From Branchiostoma floridae (taxonomy: Eukaryota; Chordata; Leptocardii; Amphioxiformes; Branchiostomatidae), in NCBI RefSeq assembly GCF_000003815.2, contig NC_049983.1:10669482-10733481 (forward strand): a DNA stretch of 64,000 nucleotides, in the 5' to 3' direction. Numbering within the stretch: the first letter of the stretch is position 1; every line of letters starts with the position of its first letter. Shown in pieces: positions 24,501 to 37,200 of this stretch. The notes beneath the pieces were generated by a model. The model made no database searches and was not told the DNA's origin. It saw nothing but the letters and a program-made list of their open reading frames with translations. A program made the position numbers and the translations under genes.

Positions 24501-27351
24501 GAAGAACCAAACGTTTATCATAGCAGCCAATATATCTTTTATCAGATCGTTTACGAAAAGACAGTGGGTGCTATCTGAAACTTCTTACTATCAAGAGAAA
24601 TTTTGCAAATGCTTGAATAATTTTGTATTGCGTAGTGTCTAATTGACGTATCGAGAATGACAAAAAGCTATCATTTGATGTACATCCAACTACAATGATC
24701 TTGTTATAAGCTTTATTGATTCCACTATTCAGCGATATTATTTTCAAAACTGTTGATCAGTACGTACAGATCAATGGCTGAATTGTCTACAAAATATGCA
24801 AGACAGGCTTTTAATTACCTGATTAGTCATTAAACCAAAGGGACTATCATCTATATTTCTCTTAGACTCACTTATAAAACTGTCCCATCACAGATTGCAA
24901 ATTCCGGTACGTACCGTCTCCACTGGGTTGCCAGCTGATGTTGACTGCATCCTGTCTGTTACTGTTACTGTCTACCGGCGTTACATTCAGATTACGCGGT
25001 CCGGGCACAGACTCGTACACGGGGAGCATGTCAAATGGCCATGCCGTGCATTCTGGAAAATTCCATTAACATGGTGTATCAAGCCAAACACGGCAAAACA
25101 TGTTTGTTGTGTGTTGGTTCGAATAAAGTTGCTAAACGGGGAACATGCGGCTCCAGCGTCTTTTCTGAAGATGTGGCGTAAGTGTGAACGGTTGGGTTGA
25201 GGTTGTCCTTCTCCTCATACTCTACGTAAAACTAATATGAAAAGGACAACAGGCAAATAGACGTACCACCAGTTTTATTTCAAAATTGTAATATTTCTAA
25301 CAAAGAAGCCTTGGATTTCATCATTGCCTTTGCCAAGAAGGTTCTGTTTTCGGTTGAGCCATGGTGAAGTGCCTGTGGTGTGTGTGTACTGTATGCATGT
25401 TGACAGCATAACACGACATGCTATGGATGGATCTGCATGCTATTTTATTGTACAAAAGCGAAGTTTAAAGCTTGAATGTTTTCCCACCTCCTGATGATGG
25501 ATATCTCAGACAGACCTCCGTACAGTTCCCAGACGTCCCCAGACCACATATTCTATCTGAAGCAGGCTGAAGAACATCAACAGAGGTTAGTTCTTTAAAA
25601 TACATGGCCATCACAAGGGGTTTCAATAGAGGTCTCAACCTTACTCAGAAACAAGGGACACAGTTCGAATTTCGGGGTGCGAATTTCGGGGTATGAAGTG
25701 TATGGGGCTTTTATGAATACTCACTAAAGCTGAAATCATGTTGTGGTCATCACTTTGCAGGTGGCGCCAGCCATTTTGAAATCAATAGGTCAAAGGCATG
25801 GAAAATGCGATTATAATATAGCCGCTAAGTCTGTGTGAGTGGGTTCTTATGCCCCATGTGGTATGAAATCTGCGCATTCAAGAACATCGTCGACACTATT
25901 GACGAGGAATCAGTTCGTATTTCTAAGTGATTTAAATCAGGGCAAAGAGAGCCTTAAAGGTGACCCGCACACCTCTAGCAGCAGCTCAATTGCTCATGGT
26001 TTTCTTTCTCTCTCGCCTAACCTTACCGACTTCTATAACGGCGTGGCTTGTAAAGTAATGATCACAGACGCTTGGATTCTGGTGGACATTCAGCAAATGC
26101 TTCATACTTAACAACTTGCGATCCTTATGTCTTCGTAAGGCCGAGGACTTGTTTAACGTCCCTCGTAGTATAATAAATGTACGTTCAAAGTAAGAGTAAA
26201 ACTGGCGAAGGTTATGTGATTTTAAAAGCTTATCATGTTGCATGTTAATTTCAAAGACTGGCACAAATATTTGTAGTTCTTGGTCATATTAACAGACAGG
26301 TGGTTTACACCTGTTTTGCCTCCCTCAAAGTAAATCCGAGCATTAATATGACTGACGACTGAGCAAGGCTGCATTCTTGGGGGACCAAAAAGGCATTTAC
26401 CAACACAGATGAACTTCTATACAAAGAAGACATTGTGCAGTAAATCAGCAGCATGAAACCAGCTACACATGTACTTTCAAATCCGCTGTATGAAACTAGT
26501 CATACTTTCTTATCCACCGTGTGAAACCAGTGATACTTTCAAATCCACAGCCATTATCTTGAAAGGCTTTAGGAGTGGAGTTTGAACACAATCCGTTAAT
26601 CATGGAAGCCGTTGTTGGGAAAAATAGTGATCTTTCATGAGTGACTGACATTAGACTAGTGCTCCACAATATTGACCACAATGTCTTTATATGATTTTTT
26701 TGGTGACTGTTTTGCTATGGGTAACATGGTACCTTCTGCAAGTAGCAGCTGGTATATGCAGCTGCAGCAAGACGCAGTAGCGGCTGCGTGCATAGGTCCA
26801 ATCTTCATACGTGCGTTTTAGTTCAGAGACACGGAAATATCCTTATAGATACGGCTTAGCATCCGTTGAAAATCCTAATTTGGGATTTCGTTGGGATCCA
26901 AACATTCCGGATCGCTGAAAATCTAAATTTCGAGTATTCTACGGATTCAAGTTGGATCCGTCTGTATCGATCCGCCTGTATCTGGTTGAAATATCTCGTA
27001 TTTTGCTGTATTTTTTAAATTTTCGCGCAAAGGTTGTATTTCTAAATAGGCCTTTGTTCATCCATTTGAACTATGTCGTATCAAGCATTTCCGTTATCGT
27101 CACGAAGGACCAGTTCCAAGTATTTCAGACTTCCTTCTCAGAATGCTTCAGCTGCCAAGGGAAGTGAGACTATCAGTTCTCAAAGGAGTAGTTCAAAAAT
27201 AAAAAGGCCGGAGGAATTGATAGTTGCGTTTCCTCACGAAGTGCTACTGCAGCTGATATAAACTCACCTGGGAACAGAGCGCCTGACAGAATTCTTGCCG
27301 GGATTCCCGAGCCTGTGCCGGGGCGAGAAGGAGCAACAGCAGGGCCAACAT
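18550..27351 (-). CDS. Secreted IL-17-receptor-like ectodomain protein
   Basis: Fourteen exons (minus): 27268-27351, 25488-25566, 24915-25052, 24326-24444, 22768-22924, 22012-22220, 21452-21526, 21099-21156, 20765-20910, 20445-20510, 20234-20291, 19646-19935, 19237-19308 and 18550-18714. Every junction keeps frame, giving 571 residues. The signal peptide is MLALLLLLLAPAQA. A short Cys-rich linker follows, then four fibronectin-like modules matching the neighbouring full-length receptor exon for exon. Module 1 has CLKGF where the paralog has EFLRGF; modules 3 and 4 start DWIP and DWVP. Module 4 carries about 40 extra residues rich in Gly, Ser, Arg and Lys. The last exon has lost the donor used by the paralog and reads into a tail with runs such as RRRKNRQDRRRRRKHNR, then TAG. 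There is no membrane helix and no SEFIR domain, so the product should be secreted, perhaps bound to heparan sulfate, and may capture or present IL-17-like ligands. That function is inference. Confidence 0.85.
18864..19032 (+). mobile_element. tRNA-derived SINE remnant
   Basis: Box A-like TGGCGAAACGGCTAG (about 18867) and box B-like GAGTTCGGTACTC (about 18909) sit about 42 bp apart, as in the SINE at 32648. The cloverleaf is poor and the body is decayed. It lies in the last intron of the secreted receptor-like gene. Confidence 0.5.
22520..22763. repeat. Two tandem copies of a ~123-bp unit in intron 5
   Basis: CTTTGTCACAT, AACTGCAGT, ACCAGCCA and CTGAAGAAG-like blocks occur in the same order twice, about 123 bp apart (for example AACTGCAGTGCACAGTGTACC near 22559 and AACTGCAGTACAAAGTGAACC near 22682). 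The first copy continues into GAAACGTCGGCTTTTG, a phrase often found near the ends of old retroelements. The second copy ends just before the exon 5 donor at 22767. Confidence 0.5.
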
Positions 27352-27388
27352 GTTGGGTTGTACAAGAAAGGGGAATACCGTACTGATC

Positions 27389-27434
27389 TTTATAGTACAG
27401 CAGGTACTGTTGGGTACTACAGAGGGGAAGTCCC
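27389..27434 (-). promoter_or_regulatory. TATA box and kappa-B-like site
   Basis: On the minus strand, TATAAA (27389-27394) lies 38-43 bp upstream of the ATG at 27351, implying a very short 5' UTR. Thirty bp further upstream, GGGGAAGTCCC (27424-27434, read on the plus strand) fits the Rel/NF-kB pattern GGGRNNYYCC. The pairing suggests an inducible immune promoter. It is a motif match only. Confidence 0.45.
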
Positions 27435-28689
27435 TCACATTCTTCCTTAATTCTCGGTAGGTAACACATAAAAGAGGTAAATTGTTTGCTTTTTTGCTTA
27501 AGACCAGGCGTAAATGGCCACCGATCCCAAACGTTGGTTTCCTATTGGCTCTTATTTGGAAATTTAGAGCTCGCTGTATGGTGTACGCATGCGGTTCCTC
27601 CATCAGTGATTAGTGAGTCATTTTGAAAGAGAGGAAACAGAAGTGTAGGTAACAAGGCCCCGTCGACCCGATACTTGATTCGATGGCACATTCTGTCCGA
27701 AGGAAGAGTTCTGCAAATTTACGGATGAGTTGCAATGCCTTTCTCATACCTGGCAGCTCAGTTATCAATTTGTAGTGGAAATGTACTATACATCAGCGGG
27801 ACACGTGATGCAGCTTCTGTTATATCAAGGGTAAGTATAACCAAAGATCGTACATTTGAAGCGTGGCTTCTTTAGTGAATATTGTGCTATATTAGAAGCT
27901 CGGTCATGAATTGGGAGAAGACATTGTTTGCCAAGGGAGTGTAAAGCAGGACGTCAATCTTCCAAGAACTCATGTCAAATTGGCCATATCTTTCCCGATA
28001 GAGCGCACTAGATTATGATTGCTCAGTATTCGTGTCTCTTGATATATATACCATAACGCTTTCTTTCCTGACTGTTTTGAATTTGTTCCTTACAGACATC
28101 TTTGTAACTGTTTCCGCCATTTCTCTATGGAATTACATTTGGCCGCAGCAAACATTGGTGAGAAAGATGAGTTCTTCAATCTGATACTGATGGAATGTCT
28201 GCACATCATCATTTGATGGTTGGTATTGATTATCGTATCACGTGGAAAGAAATCGGTGAAGAATTATATGTATGTCTTCTTCTTCTTTACAGTCGAGCAA
28301 AGACATTATATTGTTGTTACTAATACATCATCTTACCGGGATTTCCCCACAGTCGTACCTGCAATTGACACAGGGAAGTTTTTCTAAGCTTAATGATAAC
28401 ACACGAAGAAGACAACCAGTTTATCACCAGAAAGGGCGTAAGATGTAACTTCTCCATTTTGTTGGTCAACGACCGTCAGATCGACCCTAGATCGTTGACC
28501 TGTAGCAAGTCTCAAACTAAGAGAGGACGCGTCGCTTCTACACATTTAAATCATGGTACATGTCCATACTAGCAAGCATCAATTTACAATCGGAGAGCTC
28601 TTTTATGAGGGGTCAGTTTATTAGATTTTTAGATTTGTTTCTCATGGTGTAACACACCAGCTTTAACATTATATTCGGATAGATTTGTT

Positions 28690-28935
28690 TCATCAACTCA
28701 AACTAGGAAGCACCCCTTTTCTTTGCGATAAGCGTAGCGGGATCCTTAACGTGCTCGATGTGGCTCTTCTCAAACACAGAACCTCCATTAACGTCCTATC
28801 CGAGAGATCTCCGTAGCCGAAATTACTCCCGAGTGAAGTGGAAGAATTCGCTCAAGTGCCTCTCCCAAGGGCACAACGTCGGTGACATATCAGAGGACTC
28901 GTACCCAGGACCTTTGGGTTTTGGGCAAAACAACC
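28690..28935 (-). mobile_element. SINE, minus strand
   Basis: Read on the minus strand it contains GGTCCTGGGTACGAGTCC (box B-like), then CCCTTGGGAGAGGCACTTGA, then AGGTTCTGTGTTTGAG and CGCTTATCG. These occur in the same order in the SINE at 53015-53310, so the two belong to one family. Confidence 0.75.
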
Positions 28936-29520
28936 TAACAGTTACGCCCAAAGCGACAACTCTAAATACCTGAGTGTCTGTCCGTAACATTTTTGACATT
29001 TAGTTGCTGGTAAATACCAACATGACGTAAAATTACAGTCATGGATAACTTCTCATTTTAGCCTTCTCAGTAGCCCTCAGAGGGAAACGAGAAGTACACA
29101 GATGGCGTCCGTACACAATGGGAAGGGAACTTCGTGGGTGTAGAGTGCTAACATTTTAACGCCCTTCCGGTCATATATAGTCGTTCATATATTGATATGC
29201 CATTCTCAGAAATATAAAAAAAGAACGATAGGCAAAAAACTGGGTAATGGCTTCTTTGCCTGGCCCTTTCTGCTGAATTTCCTTTCAGCAACTGGAGTGT
29301 AGCCGAAGTAGAAAGGAGTGGGACTTCTGGATCATATTTGGTTTGAAACATTGAAGTAGATTAAATCATTTAGTAATGCTAGGCAGCGATCAATCAGAAA
29401 CTATTGAACGACCAAAATTGGAATCTTTGACTTAAGAGTCATGGCCATCCGTGCCACCAGCACGCCCAGCCGGATGATGATGATGATAACTTAAAAATTG
29501 GTGTATAATTAATGAATCTC

Positions 29521-29552
29521 TTTTTTTTCTCTCTCTCTCTTATACACACGCA

Positions 29553-29600
<48 letters not shown>

Positions 29601-29606
29601 CACACA

Positions 29607-29651
<45 letters not shown>

Positions 29652-29655
29652 ACAA
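29521..29655. repeat. CT/CA microsatellite
   Basis: A poly-T and CT run leads into about 100 bp of nearly pure CA repeats. Interruptions by A and G are few. Confidence 0.95.
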
Positions 29656-31074
29656 ACAACGCAAAAACAAATCGTTCTCTATGTACGATGATCGTTGGTA
29701 GCTCAGAAGTCACACTAGTCTCTATTATGGAAAGTGTGTGTTGGTGTCACAAATGAATTATCCATCCGAAAGAATTTCTAAACTGTTCATGGACGTATTC
29801 ATATTGAGCTATAGAGTCCATTCCGAGACACCATGAGGGTTTTTAGACAATAATTGTAATAAGTTGTAATTATTTTGAATAAAAGAATATCTAAGCTCCA
29901 ACAATCATAATTTTTTCAAAAATATTAATATGGAATTTTGAATCTATTTGAATTCCTTTGAATACTTTGGAAACATTTTGAAAGAGATCTCACAAAAATC
30001 TCTTTGTTTACAATAATTTTCAAACATCTGCAGGATTCTTTCACTTTTAGAAATATTTACAAAAAATGGTAAACCTTGCCAAATGGTAGAATTAATTTAT
30101 TGCCCCATAAAAGTTAGCCCCTTTTGTCTGCCTGGTCTATTTTTAGATTTCACTGATGGGCACTGATGGGTCCTTTGTGGTAGGCCATTGACATGACACC
30201 CAACCATACTTTGCAAGGATGTGTGAATTGCTTTCTTCCCACCCCACTGACCCAATATTACAAAAAATGGTAGAAAATGGTAAATAATGGCAAAATGCTG
30301 TTACCATTGTTTACAAACTGTTATAAGTGTTCTGTTCCACATCGTGAATATTTCAAAGGTTTTACAGACCGGGGAAAATATTTAGAAAGTTCAAATAGCA
30401 TTAGAAATATTTCAAAAGTATAAAATCTCCTGGACATATAATTGAAAACAATTGAAAACATTTGTAAATGATGACAATTGCAACCCTCGTGGTGACTCGG
30501 AATCGACTCTAGAGACAGAACAATAACCGCATGTTATTTTTTCAATCTTTTATTGCACCCTTTAGTAAAGGCAGTGAGAGGCTTATCACTATTCATACAT
30601 GGGCTTGATTCCGTTTATATAACAATCCAAGCGTAATTCAATACGATAACACTGATATCGTTCTTGTACTGGCGGATTTCAAATTGATAACTACTCTTTG
30701 CTCTAAATCATCAACACCAAATGGTACAGAAAAACTCACATTTAAAATTGTAAAGTGTTCTTGAAACTACTCTGAGTATGTCAACACAGGATAAAATGAA
30801 TCACCAAATTGTAAAATAGCGAAGCGATTGTCATGATAGCTGCTCGAATAGTTTGTGCTTGTAATTTGACAAGAATCTTTAAAACATATCATCTTCATCC
30901 CATAGCTTTCGTTGAAAAATATTTTTTAAGCTTCGTCAAAGCGATTAATACTTTTGCGGTATATTGTACAATACACGGCATTGTTATTGCTTAGCAGATA
31001 TAAGCTATAATTAAGAACAATCTGCAAAGGCTAAATTTGCTAATGTATACTTTTTCAACACTGAAAACTAAATT

Positions 31075-31080
31075 TTTATT
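31075..31080 (-). terminator. Poly(A) signal AATAAA of the full-length receptor-like gene
   Basis: AATAAA on the minus strand lies 159 bp after the stop codon at 31239. A second candidate is at 30549-30554. Confidence 0.5.
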
Positions 31081-31238
31081 GATTCAAATTTTTTTTTGTT
31101 ATTTCAGGCTCAATGATTCATAGACTCATACATACATCTAACCAAAGCATCGACAATATCTACAGTACAGGCATCTACAAGCAGCACTCATATATACATT
31201 AGACTTATTCTGTTACTTAGTCTAGGATATAATTCCCT

Positions 31239-34200
31239 TCAAAACCTAGTTTCTCTGTAAGACTGCCCGCTGTCCTTCTCCATATACCTTAACTGTGAAT
31301 CTCTGTTTAACTGAGACAACTGGTCCATAATGTTAAAGTTACTGGAGGGAGGAGGTAACTTTGGTAATCCCCCGTTCAGAGGAGGAGACTCGGCCCGGGG
31401 TAAACCCGAAGGTGGCCCGGGCGGAGGACATTGTAAGTACGGTCGGGAGGGGGAAGACACCGTGGCGTGGGAAGGGGAAGTTTCTACCATTGGGCCTACT
31501 TGAAGGGATGGATACTGACCGGCTGTATGATGTCCCCCTTCTGTAAAATGTAATCTTCCGTTCGCTCTGTTAGCATCTGACGTGTCTGTCTCGTGACGCA
31601 CTGACTGTTCTTCACTTGGGAGAGGACGTCTCTGGGAATAGGACGCATGGCCTGCATACGGGAAGTGTCGGAATGGATACGGAGGGAAATTTGGGGAAAC
31701 TACTTCCACTTTATTCTGGGAAGAGTGATACCCAGTGTCGTGAGCCGAGAACGCAGGTACTTGGTCTGTATTATCAAACGAAAGGCTCTGTTCTTGGGGG
31801 ACCTGGTCTGGTGTTTTAAAACTCGTTTGGACACAACCTTCTATATGTTGAAAATGATCAGCTCGATGCCCAGCAATAGTTCTATAGTCGTCAACTTCAA
31901 AATCCCCCAGATTGCCCATCCCAATATGGGTAGAATTCATTTCTACTGCATGGTGTGCATGAGCATATGTGCGATTCGTCGGAACGTCAGCTATAGACCC
32001 ACCCTCTCCTATAACGGCTACCCCGGTTGAACCTTCAGTGCCATGCACTGGAAGGGAACTGACATTAGCTGAGCAGGCATCGGCATTGTACATACAGGCA
32101 GTTGGTGAAAGTTGGCCATATCTATCGTCAAGGTAATTGTTAAACTGGGATATTTCATCTAGATTGACTGAATCCAGAGACGCACTCTGAGTATCCCCTT
32201 CTATCGCATACTCCCCCTCCATTAAAGACTCTAAGCTTGAACCACGTGGTAGCTGGTCAGGGGTGTTTGGGACACTAAGGCCCATCCCATCACCACCCTC
32301 GGGACTACCCAGGACGGCAGCGTTACGTGAGAGGGCGGCCTGGAGGTTGCGTTTGCATGCCATCACGTCGTTTCCCTGCTCCCCGATTCTGATCGTCAGA
32401 GACTCGGGGTTGAGTTGATATCTGTAGAGGGGAGAGAAATAAATTCATCTTCTGTCCTTTCCGTGAACAAAACATTAGCAACATCAAGCATGGAATATGC
32501 GGAATGTAAATAGATGAAGAGAGCTATCAGGATGATGACTGAACAAAAAACCATCAAGTCAATAAAACACTCATAAATTGAAAATAACCAACTAATTGGT
32601 CTTGCAGTCAATCATCGAAATAGAAAGGATCTGTCTACACGTATTTGGTGTCGTGTTGGCGCAGTGGTTAGATTGTTTGGTCCCGAATCCAGAGGTCCTG
32701 GGTTCGAGTCATCTGACGTGCCACCGATACTGTGCCATTGGAAAATGCACTTTATACGACTTTTCTCACTCCACCCAGGTGCAAAAATGGGACCCTGTCT
32801 TTGGTTGTGCAGCTAAAAGGTGCTGGAAGGAGAGGGATGGGCACCGCATTACAGTACCGTACCCTAGACACAATGGATAGCAACCCACTGCCCCCTATGG
32901 CCCCAGAAGGCCATACCTTTATTTTAACCTATCCATCAAACACATCTTACCTCTCAAACTTGTGAAAATGACAGAACAGGTCCACGACGGCATCGTCAAA
33001 GTCTGGGTCTCGCGCCTTGATCTTGTAGTGCCGAGCAGTGCCCAGGACCTGCGGGACGGTGTGTTTACCGCTGTACTCGAAGCGGACAGTCAGGCACTTG
33101 TGGTGTTGGGTGGCGAGGTCGGTGGAGAGCTTCTCTCCCAGGATGCGGACACAGTGTGTGTATATGGGGTCCGGCTGGGCTTCTTCGCCGTCACCTGATG
33201 AAAAAAAAACAGAATTGTAAGGAAGACGATTTTCAATTTTCCTTAAAGCATATTTGGTGTAAAATCTGTCTTTTAGTGAAAAATGAGATAGAGGGGTACT
33301 ATCTCATTTTTCACTCGCGATCGTACAGTACTAGTAGACTGTTAATGACATACCTATGCAGACATGATTTAGTACAACTTATACAATTATGACGTTTTCC
33401 ACCTAAACGTCCTTCATAACTTAGTAAATGTGATAAATAATCAGGTCTAAAAATCTAGGCACCAGAAAATAGTTCTGGTATTCAGTGATGCCCAGTGATA
33501 CGATTTCTATGATATTCAAACAGATAGTGCTGTGTCCATGTTCTTCAAAAGATGTCATATATTCACGAATCATACGCGTTGTCAAGTTGAGAATAATCTT
33601 AAACACATGCACACTGAATGTGCGAAAAGGAACGAAAAGGAACGTTTTCTTACCAGTGTTGTTGGGTGGACAGACGACCACCGTATAGTCGGCAGCTTCT
33701 ATCTTGTCTATGTACCACTGTGCCGCTCCCACAAGGTCCACCTCCCTCTGACTGGTCAGCTCCGTGATGACGTCACAGTACAGCCCCGTTTGCAGGAGCT
33801 TCGCAAAGTGGTGGACGGCTCCATTTGGACCCCCGTGAGAGGGGGGATTCTTTGTGGAGATCACCAAGACTTTTTTGGCTTCTGTATGCATAGTAATATG
33901 AGGGTAAGTCCGACAACAGTAAAGAAAAAAGAAGAAGAAAGTGAACTAAGTAGGTGTTGGGACTTGAAGTTGAAGTTGAAATTGAAATATGTCATTTCAG
34001 CCGGACGTTTCCAAAGAAGAAAACAACAGCGACCAAGATAGCCAAACCTCACACCTTTAATTTCGGGTACTCCGCTGGGCTTTCGACCTGGAATAAGCCC
34101 TTTAATGATGCCAGTAAATGATGCAGACTTCTTGTCGACCATCCTCTTTACGTACATGATGACGAGAATCAGGATAAGGCAGAATCCACCGACGATACCA

Positions 34201-37200
34201 CCGATCATGGGTAGGGGCCAGGTCTGTGGGCTGACAACCTTTCCTTTAACATGGGAAAAAAGAGAACTCGGATTGTTAGACGTACTAAAAAAAGTCAAAA
34301 CTTTTCAAAATGTATGATAGAAAATAACATATAAGAAATCGACAACTGAACACATAAAGCAAATTTCCAGGGAATTGCGTGTACCAGAATCTAAATTAAC
34401 GTTTGGTGAATTTCTCACCTGGTATCTGGAAATGTTTCAGTTTACTCCGGGCTGCATCAGGATAAGGAGGTGACACCTGGGAATACAAATAGTCTCCAGA
34501 TGACTAAAGATGTAAAAGCCTGTGCAGTGTATGCATGTTGATGTGTCTTTAGGGGCGTTACAACAATGTCTTTTCTCATTTTACAAAAAAAAAACGATGT
34601 CTAATGCTACGGTCCTTTTTAGTAGAAAAAAAGAGTCGGGCTGATTTTTAAGTACTTTCGGTCATGACGTGACGTGGCAGCGTAGCACACCCTGTAGCTT
34701 CCGGGCTACGAGTACTTAGTATTTTGGGGCACCGCGGGGTCCTTGTGTTTTCTTCATAACCTCACAGATAAAACCCGACAGCAAATAGATGCGTTTCCGC
34801 AGTATCTTACAGTCCATCGGGACAAATTTGTTTCGTCAGAGCCCGAACGGGACTATATCCCCTACAGGCATGGGTGGAAATGGGGCCGTAGTACTAATTA
34901 CTAAGCATGATGTAATTTGATCAAATTTATCACTCATACCTGGAAAAATAGGTCGCTGCTCTGGACGACATCCAACTGCACTGTGACGTTCTTTCTGTCG
35001 TCATCATGAGGCTGGAAAATGAAAATATAAGAGCCTAGATGAATTTTCAAAGAGTTAAAGTAAAAAGTTGTAAACGTCCGTGGAATGGTGAGTTGGGACA
35101 AACATCATCCACAGGAACATTTGACAGACTGGATATGTGAAGAGTGAAAGCAAGTATGAGGTTTCAATCATTAATGCTCTTCTACGTTGCTATGCAGTTA
35201 CCTGACAAATTTCCATGTACTGCAGTTTGTCAGTCTGAGGTCCATAGTACACGTAAAAGCTGGGATAGTCGTGGTCTGGTGGGGGTTTGGGGAAGAAGAC
35301 GGTCAAACGTGTGGAGTTCGCGGTCGGTCTCATGGAGTCCTGGACCAGCTCTATGTCTTCCTGATTCGGCACCCAATCTAATGGGCAAAAGTACACGGTA
35401 GGTGATTTAATTCCTAACATGTACTGAGAATGATGTGGGTAAACATTTTTTGTCCGTCATTATACATAAAATACGTACATAGCATGTCTTTTAAATTCTA
35501 CTGTTTGTTGACGAATCAAATCTTGTTTTCCTGTGTCCCGGTATAAAAAGGAGGGTACTTTACCTGTAATGCTGAAGTCTTTTTCTTTAAAAGGAAAGGC
35601 GTCTTCGAACGGTGCAGACACCTGTAAAAATGATTATAATATTTACTTACAAAGCTAAAAGACAATGTGAAACAGCCTGAAACATCAGCGATGAAGTCAC
35701 AAAGAAGGTATACGTAGTCGTAGAATATAACACAAACCTTAACACGGTACGTGTCTGGAGGAAGGTTCCAAAGGTGAACAGTTACAACCGTTTGGTTAGG
35801 GTCCTGGAATGAGAGAAACATACAGTCATTCTTTTAATCTTGATCAAGTTCACAGTTTCTAGTGTCTATCCCTTTTACATTTGCTTTATGTGTATCTTCA
35901 TTCAATGGCGCATCTTCACAATACTTACAAACTCATTGGATTTGAAATCCAGTTCGTCGTCATAGCGGAAAAGCCTGACGTAGCACTTCGAGATGTTGTA
36001 CTTCAGCGGTGGGGCGTCGAAGCGGACTGTTACGTTACGTCCGTTCGTCTGGGTGGTGACGTTGTTTGGCTTCCAATCTGAAGTGAAAAAAAAAATGTCT
36101 TACTGATGATCGACATTACCGAATACAATTTTGACGCTACCAGTAAGAATGACAAGATGACATATATTTCATTGTGACATTTAAGTCTCCTTGCCTAGAG
36201 AATATGAGTAATCAGGAGTTTATTACAATTTAACTAGACGACAAGATAACGTATATAAAAACTCAAAAGATGTTTTCAAAATATAGATTAGATAGATTTG
36301 TAGTTGGTAACTGGGAGACACCCGTGCAATCCTAGCAAGGGCTGCAACAGTCTGTCTGGAGCGACGTAAAATGGGGGTCCCGTGTTTGAGGAGGTGCCCC
36401 GAGCACGACAAAAGGGAAACGGTGGTAAACCATACTTCTAAATATTACCCTTCAACTGAACTGAATATTACCCTTCCACGAACTATAGAAAAGTTGTAAC
36501 GAACCGTCGAATTAGTAAAGGAAACGTCTTATTGGTACCACGAGATGGTGATGGTTTGCCTTACCTTGCACTGTAACATTTACTGGATATGATCGCCAGG
36601 GATCGTGCACAAACTTTAGTTTCAACGAAATGGCATACTGTGGATGAAAGACGAGGAGAAGTTAGCGGCATCTAACGTTGGTATAAATACTGTCTTCATG
36701 AAATTGGTAAGTCTGTTTGTACGATGAACTTCCTGAAAGGACTGGATTTCTCTAATTTATCGAAAGGTATAACCCTACATGCATGACAGAAAGTGTTGAA
36801 ATTTGTAGCTATGGACGAACCTGTAGTGTGTAGTTTCCTGGTGACAGGTCTGAGATCGTGTAGTTGAAGTATTCTTGATTACTCTCTTCAGGTGTCTGAA
36901 TGAAGAAAAATCTATCATTACAATAGTACTGTCATGTTGCAGGTACTCCAATCATTTCAATGTCTTATAACGGCTTGCCCAAGACAATCCCTCTAGGCCT
37001 TCTCAAATTATCGTGTCGCAGACAGACAGACAGACAGGCAGACGGGCACACAGGCACACAGGCACACAGGCACACAGGCACACAGGCACACAGGCACACA
37101 CACATACACACACACAGAAAAGATCAGATTGGACATCAAATATCTCTTTGTTGAAAACAATAGGAAAATGAAAAGTCCATTTGCTCACCAAGTTTATGTA

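Larger units (their letters stand above)
27435..31074. other. Intergenic between the two receptor-like genes
   Basis: It holds a SINE, a CA microsatellite and an AT-rich stretch (about 29830-30480) with many AAAATGGTA-like words. No exon is supported, and no transmembrane or SEFIR fragment was recognised. Confidence 0.6.

Noticed and set aside
27073-27261. Ser-rich plus-strand open frame near the secreted receptor's first exon
   Set aside because: It is antisense within intron 1 and exon 1, with no domain or splice evidence.
29439-29651. Open frame of repeated Cys-Val
   Set aside because: It is a CA microsatellite read as protein.
31361-32030. Plus-strand open frames opposite the receptor tail exon
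   Set aside because: They are shadows of the 1183-bp coding exon on the minus strand, which has the in-frame SEFIR-tail connection.
33532-34041. 169-residue plus-strand open frame
   Set aside because: It is antisense to the SEFIR and membrane exons, with no splice support or recognisable domain.
37018-37116. Regular short repeats that could suggest a CRISPR array
   Set aside because: The units are 8 bp with no spacers, inside an intron of an animal gene. It is a simple tandem repeat.
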